From Candidatus Thorarchaeota archaeon MP8T_1 (GTDB lineage: Archaea > Asgardarchaeota > Thorarchaeia > Thorarchaeales > Thorarchaeaceae), in NCBI GenBank assembly GCA_002825465.1, contig PJER01000007.1, forward strand, positions 1-64,000: 64,000 bases of DNA, written 5' to 3'. The translations under genes and the position numbers were made by a program. The notes below the pieces were generated by a model. That model made no database searches and was not told the origin of the DNA. It saw only the letters and a list, made by a program, of their open reading frames with translations. This document shows, piece by piece, positions 54,813 to 62,285 of this stretch. Every line of letters starts with the position of its first letter. The stretch's first letter is position 1.

Positions 54813-55987
54813 CAGAATTAGAAGCGGTACCTGGAGTTGGTCCAGCGGCAGCAAAACGCTTGAGAGAGGCATTCATTACAACAGCAGAGATCCTCAGTGT
54901 TCAGAATCCTATGGACCTTCAGACACGAACAAAGCTAGGTGAGGCTACAGTCGCAAAACTGATTCGAAACGCTCGTGATGTCACGGGAAAATTTGGATTC
55001 AAATCAGGAATCGAACTTGAGAAGCATCAGGCTGAGGTTCATCGGCTCACATTTGGAATTGAGTCCCTGGACAAGAAGCTGTACGGGGGTTTGGAAGCTG
55101 GCTCGATCATTGAGCTATACGGATCAGCCAGAGGGGGCAAGACGTTCCTCTCACATCACCTTGCTGTTCGTTGTCAACTACCTTACGAGCAGGGAGGTCT
55201 CGAAGGTCGAGTGCTCTGGTTAGACACTGAGTCATCCTTCAAGACACAGCACATCCGAGCAAATGCAATCCGCTGGGGTCTCGACCCTGACATTGCATTG
55301 GGAAATATCAGTGTGGCTCCAATTGCCCTCAGTAGTCAGATTGAGGATTACTCTCAGCAGATACAAATCTTACTTGCTGAGGGTGAGTACAAGATGCTCA
55401 TCATTGATTCGCTCACAGGTCTATTCAGAGCTGAGTATAGCGGCATAGGCAACCTTGCTTCAAGGCAGTTTAGTATCAACAACCTGTTGAACTGGATGCG
55501 TAGGCTAGGTCTCGCAACTGATGCAGTCTTCGTCTACACCAACCAGGTCACTACGCAGATCTCGTCTTATGGTGGAAACCCCTCTGCACCTGTTGGAGGT
55601 CATGTCGTTTCACATGCTTCGGATTACAGGTTCTTCACGAGAGTAGGTGCCCAGGGCAAACGCAAGATATCCCTGAAGGACAATAGTGGAGTTCCGGAAT
55701 TTGATGTTGAGCTAGAGATTGGTTGGGGTGGGCTATATTCAGACAAGACAGAGCTGAAAAACACAGAGAAGATTATCCTAGAGAAACTTGGTTCACTTGG
55801 TTCTGGTGAAGAAGAATCCGAAGATGAGACCAAGTCTAAGAAATCCAAGTCCAAGAAGAAGGCTTCTGATGATGAGGACGAAGAGATTGTTGCTGATGAA
55901 GAGGAGATAGAAGAATTCGACGAAGAGGTCGACGAGGAGGTCACAGCGACCAAGAAGAAACGAGCGAGTAAGGAGGCAACAGCATAG
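54809..55987 (+). CDS. Divergent RadA/Rad51-family recombinase or paralogue
   Basis: An N-terminal helix-hairpin-helix (AVPGVGPAAAKRLREA, residues 6-21), a linker with GKFGFKSGIELEKHQAEV, then the RecA core: TFGIESLDKKLYGGLEAGSIIELYG, Walker A GSARGGKT (105-112), DTESSF (139-144), Walker B MLIIDSLTGLFRAEY and VTTQISSYGGNPSAPVGGHV. The P-loop differs from the usual GEFGSGKT. Beyond residue 330 there is a Lys/Asp/Glu-rich tail of about 60 residues absent from normal RadA. Expected to bind ATP and DNA; whether it forms filaments alone or aids another RadA is open. Confidence 0.85.
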   Translation: MTELEAVPGVGPAAAKRLREAFITTAEILSVQNPMDLQTRTKLGEATVAKLIRNARDVTGKFGFKSGIELEKHQAEVHRLTFGIESLDKKLYGGLEAGSIIELYGSARGGKTFLSHHLAVRCQLPYEQGGLEGRVLWLDTESSFKTQHIRANAIRWGLDPDIALGNISVAPIALSSQIEDYSQQIQILLAEGEYKMLIIDSLTGLFRAEYSGIGNLASRQFSINNLLNWMRRLGLATDAVFVYTNQVTTQISSYGGNPSAPVGGHVVSHASDYRFFTRVGAQGKRKISLKDNSGVPEFDVELEIGWGGLYSDKTELKNTEKIILEKLGSLGSGEEESEDETKSKKSKSKKKASDDEDEEIVADEEEIEEFDEEVDEEVTATKKKRASKEATA

Positions 55988-56430
55988 TGACCTCGCGGGA
56001 GCAGATGTTTAGAGTTTTCCGATGTCCTCACTGTGGGTATACTGGGTACAGACCAGTCAGTGATCCAAATGCTGACTCTACCTGTAATCTCTGCTCCAAG
56101 ACAATCTCTCCTTCTCCTGAGATGAGATATGTCACAAGTGTCGAAGATGCCCGACAGGCTATGAGTAGAATTGTCTTCGAGTTCCGAAAGCATGAGAAGT
56201 CTAAACCTCGACATGGCATCGGTGTCAAGAAACGGATTCTATACATGGTCTCCGACCTGAGTGACCTCAATCATGGTAAGGGAGTCACTAGAGGCAGGAT
56301 CTTCGAGGAATGTGACGAGCTCGGAATTGACTTGGACAAAGCACGGCACTTCTTGTCTCAACTTGAAGAAGAAGGTAAGATTCTGCTGGTCAATGATTTG
56401 CTTGTCGTTGTTCCAGAGGATGAGTTCTAA
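55987..56430 (+). CDS. Zinc-ribbon plus winged-helix protein
   Basis: An N-terminal zinc ribbon with CPHC and CNLC (about residues 14-39) is followed by a linker helix (VEDARQAMSRIVFEFRKHE) and a winged-helix-like domain (KRILYMVSDLSDLN, GRIFEECDELGIDLDKARHFLSQLEEEGKILLV). It weakly recalls DUF5817-type archaeal proteins and the MCM C-terminal winged helix. Likely binds DNA or a partner in this operon. GTG start overlaps the RadA-like stop by one base. Confidence 0.65.
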   Translation: MTSREQMFRVFRCPHCGYTGYRPVSDPNADSTCNLCSKTISPSPEMRYVTSVEDARQAMSRIVFEFRKHEKSKPRHGIGVKKRILYMVSDLSDLNHGKGVTRGRIFEECDELGIDLDKARHFLSQLEEEGKILLVNDLLVVVPEDEF

Positions 56431-56443
56431 ATTAGGCTAAACA

Positions 56444-57079
56444 ATGGAGGAATTAAATTTGGTAAGTTCAGAAAACACACAAGATCCAATGTGGGTGGAT
56501 AAGACACCGCCCAATGTGCCAAAGAGTTCGATGATAAATCTGGTCAATCTCCTTCTTAGAGAGACCAATCATCGTATTACTGTCCTTGAACGGACTGATG
56601 GTCCTGATCCGCAACTGTTCGTAGTTACGCGAGTAAATTGGAGAGACACTGATGTAACGAAACCAGTGCTCCCACAACTTCCTCGCATACTCTCGTTACT
56701 TGAAACACTGCGAGGGTCAAAGGGAGTCCCACGTGAGGTCTATCTTGATAGCACTGAAGGGATAGCAGTCTACCTTCCAAGTGGTATGAGGGTCTCTGAA
56801 CTTCCTGATGATCCCAAGAAGACTGTTCGACTCCTCATGAGTATTGTAGAGGATTCACTAGAACACCTCTATTCAACGATGACAGAGGTAGAGACCTGGT
56901 TCTGGAAGGCAGCTCGTCAGAAAGGATTCAGTCCAGAGATTGTTGAAAAAATGGGCAATAAAGACCCACACTTCTCCACGAATGAGTTGATGTGGCGGTA
57001 TCAACGTCTCCTTCGCAAGTACTTCTCATTGAGATTCACCATACATAGGAGCGAAGACATCCTCAGAGTGGAGGAGTAA
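56444..57079 (+). CDS. Unknown 211-aa protein of DNA-processing operon
   Basis: Not recognised. Predicted alpha/beta with a short acidic start, a beta region (ITVLERTDGPDPQLFVVTRVNW) and a mostly helical C-terminal half that ends EDILRVEE. Several Arg/Lys-rich helices (MWRYQRLLRKYFSLRFTIHR) could contact DNA. It is spaced 13 bases after the zinc-ribbon gene and 3 before the XPD-like gene. Possible partner of the helicase. Confidence 0.6.
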   Translation: MEELNLVSSENTQDPMWVDKTPPNVPKSSMINLVNLLLRETNHRITVLERTDGPDPQLFVVTRVNWRDTDVTKPVLPQLPRILSLLETLRGSKGVPREVYLDSTEGIAVYLPSGMRVSELPDDPKKTVRLLMSIVEDSLEHLYSTMTEVETWFWKAARQKGFSPEIVEKMGNKDPHFSTNELMWRYQRLLRKYFSLRFTIHRSEDILRVEE

Positions 57080-57082
57080 TTA

Positions 57083-59047
57083 TTGTCGACAGCCTCGATT
57101 GATTCGCTCGCATACTTTCCCTATACTCCTAGGCTGCATCAGGAACGAGCTGTCAATCTAGCTGTTGAAACATATACATCAAACACTGTTGGACTTCTAA
57201 GCGCTGATTGTGGAATTGGTAAGACCGTAGCAGTTCTCGCAGGTTACTTTGCTGCACGAACAAGAGACCCCTCCTCACGTCTATTTGCTCTGACGCGAAC
57301 CCACTCACAATCAAAGGTCTTTGAATCTGAGTTAGAGGTGCTCCGTGGAGTTGACCCACACCTTGCAGCAACAACTATGGTCTCCCGAGTACATGTCTGT
57401 CCAATCCGATTTGAGATGGAGAATCTAAGTTCTACAGGTTTCATGCGAGCTTGTGCAGGAATGATCCGCACAGGTCAGTGCAGTCACTATTGGAACTTGT
57501 ACAAGAAGGGATCCTCCGAGGGTGGAAGAATAACTATCAGGGAAGAGGCTCACAGTGTGATAGATGATCTTCTTGATAGTGGAGTCGTCACAAGAGAACG
57601 CTCTGAGGAACGAGCTCAGGAGTTTGGTTATTGCCCTTACGAAGTCATGCGATTATGTGCTCGTAAGTCAAGGGTCATAATTGGTCCCTATGGATATCTT
57701 TTCCAGAATCGTGTTCGTGAGGCTTTACTTGGCTCTATGGGGCTTCAACTCAGCGAGATTGATATTCTGGTCGATGAAGCCCACAACCTATCTAGCCATG
57801 TTCTAGACGCTGCAACCTCTACTTTGAGCAATGATGACCTGCGTTGGCTTCGAGAGCATAGCCAACAGGTTGTTCGCGAGACTGGTATCACTTGGATAAA
57901 GGAAGCCATTGATTTTCTCTGGGAGACCATGATGATACATCTAGACTCTATGAGGAATAAGAGTGAACGAATCCTGGACAAATGGGATGTGTATCCTAGA
58001 TTTGTCAAGGAGGGAGACCTCGACCTTCTGCATGATGCTGGTCGCCCAGGGTTGAATGACCCTGAGAACGCCACTCTGGCTGAGACCCCGCTTGACAGAC
58101 TAATCGAGTTTCTATACACAGCTCAGAGAGCGTCAAAGAGTGATGGTTGGCACGTTACTATTCAGATTAAGAAGAATTGGCAAGACGAAGGCCCAATGTC
58201 CAAATCTTCTCTCATGATTCAACCGTTGAATGCCGCTGGCTTGACTGCACCAATTCTGAGAGGTGCTCGGTCTGCAGTTTTAATGAGCGGCACACTTCGT
58301 CCATTAGACCATTATGCTCGACTCCTGGGAGTGCCCACAGCAATCTCAGATGATCTATCAAGTCCATATCCTCGTGGAACCAGACTTGTCTTAATTGACA
58401 AGAGGATGAACACTCGCTACAAGTTGAGGTCAGCAGATCTATGGAGGGCAATTGCAGGTCGAATCTCTGCAGTTCTAACTGCTATGCCAGCGAATAAGAG
58501 CGCTATGATTGCATTTCCCAGCTATAAGATGATGACAGACATCATGAGCTATTCTATTGATACCGGATTTCGTGAGTCGATTGTTGAGACTAGAGGCGCA
58601 TTACTTGAGGAGGTCACTGAAGCTATCAATTCTGCCCCTCATGCAATCTTCTGTGTATATGGTGGCAAATTTAGTGAAGGAATCGATCTGGTTAAAGATG
58701 GGTCAAGTATGATTGACCTTATAATTGGAATTGGCATCCCATTTAGTCCCCCCACATCATATCAACTAGCACTTCAAGACTGGTACAACACAAAATTTGG
58801 TATGGAATCAGGATATTATTTTTCAGCTGTGATTCCTTCAATTCGCCAGGTAGCTCAGCTTGTTGGTAGACTACGGAGATCTCCTGAAGATACGGGAGTC
58901 GTTGTTTTGCTAGATAATCGCTTTCTCAAGCACTTGCTGGTCTTTGGAGATGATATAGTATCTGATGTCTGGCCTTATGATGACATCAATGAACTACAAC
59001 AGGCAATCGAACAATTCAATGAAATACGTGGAGGTTTCTCCAAATGA
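57083..59047 (+). CDS. XPD/Rad3-like Fe-S helicase
   Basis: SF2 motifs: Walker A ADCGIGKT (41-48), DEAH box LVDEAHNL (231), SGTLRP, GGKFSEGIDL and QLVGRLRRS (about 587). Cysteines 106, 124, 133 and 184 lie where XPD holds its [4Fe-4S] cluster. The second and third are eight apart in place of the usual two, and the insert to the fourth is longer, so this is a divergent member. Such helicases unwind DNA 5'-3'. TTG start follows GGAGGA. Next gene overlaps by four bases. Confidence 0.88.
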   Translation: MSTASIDSLAYFPYTPRLHQERAVNLAVETYTSNTVGLLSADCGIGKTVAVLAGYFAARTRDPSSRLFALTRTHSQSKVFESELEVLRGVDPHLAATTMVSRVHVCPIRFEMENLSSTGFMRACAGMIRTGQCSHYWNLYKKGSSEGGRITIREEAHSVIDDLLDSGVVTRERSEERAQEFGYCPYEVMRLCARKSRVIIGPYGYLFQNRVREALLGSMGLQLSEIDILVDEAHNLSSHVLDAATSTLSNDDLRWLREHSQQVVRETGITWIKEAIDFLWETMMIHLDSMRNKSERILDKWDVYPRFVKEGDLDLLHDAGRPGLNDPENATLAETPLDRLIEFLYTAQRASKSDGWHVTIQIKKNWQDEGPMSKSSLMIQPLNAAGLTAPILRGARSAVLMSGTLRPLDHYARLLGVPTAISDDLSSPYPRGTRLVLIDKRMNTRYKLRSADLWRAIAGRISAVLTAMPANKSAMIAFPSYKMMTDIMSYSIDTGFRESIVETRGALLEEVTEAINSAPHAIFCVYGGKFSEGIDLVKDGSSMIDLIIGIGIPFSPPTSYQLALQDWYNTKFGMESGYYFSAVIPSIRQVAQLVGRLRRSPEDTGVVVLLDNRFLKHLLVFGDDIVSDVWPYDDINELQQAIEQFNEIRGGFSK

Positions 59048-59646
59048 AATTGCATGATACACCTGAACTGAAATGGATGGTACTCATAGTCTTTGTTTGT
59101 GCTCTGCTCATCAAGTTTTACCTTTCACCAGCAAATACCCTAGAACTCGCAATCATGGGAGCTGCAGTAGGAGCTATTGTTCTAGCACTCATCTTGACTC
59201 AGTCAAATCTTCCCAAATCTAGCGTGTACTGGGATGAGAGCAGAGGTCTCGCAGCTATCTTTCATCCATGGACTGTTGAGGTCAGTTCAGCCAGACTTCT
59301 TGCGAGTGTACCAATTGGAATCGACCTGAGTCACTCAGGCAAGAAAGTTCTCCAATCAATGTATAGTCGCTTTTCAAATGAAACAGGCGGCACCATTGTC
59401 TTCTTCATTACTCGACCAATGGGAAATCAATCGACGAAGATTGGCTTTCTCGTTCGAAGACGAGGATTGCGACTCTGGAATGGATTCAGAACAATTGACT
59501 CACTTGCTAAGAAATTGGTCACAGATACTATGATTCTCGAGCGATCAATGCGAGCCGCATATCCCCATCTGCCTGTAGAAGAAGCAGGCTTTGATGACAT
59601 TCTGAAGGCAACTGCAGGAGGTTTAGAGACCCATGCTCTCGTGTGA
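59044..59646 (+). CDS. Two-span membrane protein of DNA-processing operon
   Basis: Two N-terminal spans (LKWMVLIVFVCALLIKFYL, then LAIMGAAVGAIVLALILT) are followed by a 150-residue cytosolic domain with a beta part (SVYWDESRGLAAIFHPWTVEVSS, IVFFITRP) and basic helices (FLVRRRGLRLWNGF). Not recognised. Two short spans before a VirB4-like gene recall PrgI/TcpE-type components of secretion systems, but there is no sequence proof. It starts with ATGA overlap on the helicase stop. Confidence 0.6.
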   Translation: MKLHDTPELKWMVLIVFVCALLIKFYLSPANTLELAIMGAAVGAIVLALILTQSNLPKSSVYWDESRGLAAIFHPWTVEVSSARLLASVPIGIDLSHSGKKVLQSMYSRFSNETGGTIVFFITRPMGNQSTKIGFLVRRRGLRLWNGFRTIDSLAKKLVTDTMILERSMRAAYPHLPVEEAGFDDILKATAGGLETHALV

Positions 59647-59929
59647 ACAACGGACTGGAATTGAAATTCCCGATGGGGTAAAGGTTGCTGATATAATGAG
59701 GTCTCTAGAGATTGGTCACGGGTACAAATGGACTGTTCTCACAAGACTGCCATTACTCATTGCTCACGGTGCTCCAAGAAAAGAGAGTTCAATGCCTGAG
59801 ATTCTCTTGACTGGTTCAAAGCCCATGGTTGTTGCAGGAGGCGATATAGCCTATATTGAGAGAATTCGAAAAATCCTGGAGATGCTAAAACGACAATCTC
59901 ACAGGGTGCATTTCACACAGGAGGACTAA
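59633..59929 (+). CDS. Small unknown protein, 98 aa
   Basis: Not recognised. Amphipathic mixed sequence (GIEIPDGVKVADIMRSLEIG, HGAPRKESSMPEILLTGSKP, ERIRKILEMLKRQSHRVHF) with one Cys. Starts 14 bases inside the previous gene and ends 2 bases before the next ATG, consistent with coexpression; its ATG could not be confirmed by a ribosome site inside the overlap. Confidence 0.5.
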   Translation: MLSCEQRTGIEIPDGVKVADIMRSLEIGHGYKWTVLTRLPLLIAHGAPRKESSMPEILLTGSKPMVVAGGDIAYIERIRKILEMLKRQSHRVHFTQED

Positions 59930-59931
59930 AC

Positions 59932-62283
59932 ATGGGAAAGCGGCTCATTCTTGGAACTCGACCTGAAGTTGATCCACTTCAAGACACAATGGAATCAAAA
60001 TTCTCAGTGACCTCTGATACCGATCTACGTTGGGATGAGCGAGACCAGAGAAGGCAACTAGCCCAACCCTTATTCGTTGTCGGAATGAGCATCATATTTG
60101 GAGTATTCATTCCCATCTCATTATTGGTCACAGGTTTGGTAATTCTTTTTTGGATTCTATTAATTCCCTATCTCCGAAATGAGTTTGAAAAAAAGACTTT
60201 CACAGGTAGTCAATGGAAGATTGTTGAAGAAGCAGACACATTATGCACAATTACTGAAGACTCTCATTTCAGATGTAAAACTCCAACTGGTACTAGAACT
60301 CTTGTTAGCATGCGTCTAACACAGGCAAATTCTGTTTTACTCGGTGATGTTAGTTCGTTAGTACGAGCAATTGATCACGCAGATGGTTTTTGTTTAACAG
60401 TAACATTGCAACCAGAAAAGATACAGCGAGTTCTCGATGAAGAACGTGTGACAGATAGAGTCGAGGAATACCTGAATTTCATCACAAAGGGTGAGTTAGA
60501 TGCCTACGTCCTGCATCGTGGTGGAATTTGGATTTCTCAAGTAAATGCAATTGGTCATGTACGAGACGAAGCAGGTGTTGATAATTTTGACTCTGCAGTG
60601 CGTGCATCTATTCCCATGGATAAATGGAAACGTGTCAAGACAAAAGAGCTTGAAAGAAATATATATCATCTACAACTTGATGGTCATTCAGACTGGTTCT
60701 ATGGCTCTGGTTCAGATTTTGCAGAGTGGTTGGTTCAGCTTCGTTCCGAACTAGCCTCAGAAGTTGGTAGTAATATTCCTGGGCAATTCCTTGCCCCTAT
60801 CCGTGGAAGACCTAGTGATTATAGACTTGGAGTTACGGTAAATCCCGATACACTACAGACAGGACCTCCTGCGGGAATAGCTCATTCAGAATTAGAGACT
60901 GGTCTATTACTCTGTGGGGGAACAGTAGATTCCAGAACACGAGTGATTTCTCTACTAACTAAGGAGCTCATCCAATCAGGGAAGAGAGTTGTCATTGTCA
61001 CCAATAATGCTGACTCAATTGGATATTCACGATTAGCAGAAGGGTCAATACATCTAGAACTAGGAAAAGACCTTGTTCTTAATCCAGTCGATGCTGAAGG
61101 AATGCATCGCAGTGAATTTGTCCCATTACTTCTCGCTTCATTGGAGGCTGTTGCTGCAGCTGACCTCAGAGGAGCTGCTGATTTAGAAGCTGCAATAAGT
61201 AGAGCAGTGACTCTCGGTAATGCCACCTTAGCTGATATTCATCTTAATGATGGCCCTGATGATTCAATGTCAGGTCCTATGGATGCTCAGAAACCACCAG
61301 AGCAGTTGCCTTCCAGTAAATCCATGACTGGAATGGAGGCAGTGAGGTCTCTCTATGAAGGTTCTGCAGCAAAGTGTTTCTATGGGACTCAGACGGTTCC
61401 AACATCTCGCCTGGTCGAACCCACTTTGAGTATCGTAAAGATTGCAATGGGATCTATGGGTCTCGATCACTTTGCATGGAATCTCATAAGCATCAAATTT
61501 GCAGGATTACGACCTGACCCTAATCTCGTGATAATTCTAGACGGTGCAGAACATGTACGAGTTAGGAATAGACGGTTTATGCAACATGATTCATTCACTG
61601 AAAGAGTGCTGAAGAAGCTAAAAGGCCGTGGACCAATGGTTGTCGCACTTGAACATCCTGTAGATATGGCTCCAGGCGCTATCGCTGTTCTAGAGTCTTG
61701 TATCTCTCTCCGATTAAGAGAGTCTGTAGATATTAAAATTGCAGCAGATCTACTTGGTCTCAATGTCATTACGACAGGAATGCATACAAAAGCAAGAATC
61801 TCACCTCGCGAATCTTCTTTCCTAAGAATCATGGATAATGATACAGCGTTGTTGGTTCATGATGGAACAGAGACCTGTCAACCAATTCGTCTTGATCCCG
61901 CACCAGATCTGAATGTGGATTTTTCAACAGATGAAGAAAGCAGAAGGGTAACAGAATTGATAGAGACTGAATCCACATCAGACTATACTGGTTCTCTATT
62001 GGATCGAGTTTCATCTGGAAGCACAAACTTGGCAATACGAGTGTTGAGACTCTTAGAACGATATGAACCTCTGACTGAAGAAGCGGTTCGTAGATTCATA
62101 ATTTCAAGCGGAACTGATAATGATCCTGATGTTGAAGCGATCCTGGCGCGGCTTGAACACGCAAGTATGATTTTGAAGGGTCATGAGGTTCACAGCGGGG
62201 TCTCTTACACTAATTATCGTATCACAATGAAAGGCAGCATGGCCTTACGGCAGACTGACCATATGGAGGGCGCTACTGTTTGA
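59932..62283 (+). CDS. Membrane-anchored HerA/VirB4-like protein with degenerate P-loop
   Basis: A polar N-terminus is followed by two spans (about residues 44-81), an N-terminal domain with VirB4-like features, then an ATPase-like core. At the Walker A position it reads GLLLCGGTVDSRTRV (324-338), without GK[ST]. VVIVTNNADS, LVLNPVDAEG and the Walker-B-like LVIILDGAEH (532-541) follow as in HerA/VirB4 proteins. The last 90 residues look like a winged helix. ATP hydrolysis is doubtful; a scaffold or binding role is likely. GGAGGA precedes the ATG. Confidence 0.55.
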   Translation: MGKRLILGTRPEVDPLQDTMESKFSVTSDTDLRWDERDQRRQLAQPLFVVGMSIIFGVFIPISLLVTGLVILFWILLIPYLRNEFEKKTFTGSQWKIVEEADTLCTITEDSHFRCKTPTGTRTLVSMRLTQANSVLLGDVSSLVRAIDHADGFCLTVTLQPEKIQRVLDEERVTDRVEEYLNFITKGELDAYVLHRGGIWISQVNAIGHVRDEAGVDNFDSAVRASIPMDKWKRVKTKELERNIYHLQLDGHSDWFYGSGSDFAEWLVQLRSELASEVGSNIPGQFLAPIRGRPSDYRLGVTVNPDTLQTGPPAGIAHSELETGLLLCGGTVDSRTRVISLLTKELIQSGKRVVIVTNNADSIGYSRLAEGSIHLELGKDLVLNPVDAEGMHRSEFVPLLLASLEAVAAADLRGAADLEAAISRAVTLGNATLADIHLNDGPDDSMSGPMDAQKPPEQLPSSKSMTGMEAVRSLYEGSAAKCFYGTQTVPTSRLVEPTLSIVKIAMGSMGLDHFAWNLISIKFAGLRPDPNLVIILDGAEHVRVRNRRFMQHDSFTERVLKKLKGRGPMVVALEHPVDMAPGAIAVLESCISLRLRESVDIKIAADLLGLNVITTGMHTKARISPRESSFLRIMDNDTALLVHDGTETCQPIRLDPAPDLNVDFSTDEESRRVTELIETESTSDYTGSLLDRVSSGSTNLAIRVLRLLERYEPLTEEAVRRFIISSGTDNDPDVEAILARLEHASMILKGHEVHSGVSYTNYRITMKGSMALRQTDHMEGATV

Positions 62284-62285
62284 CC

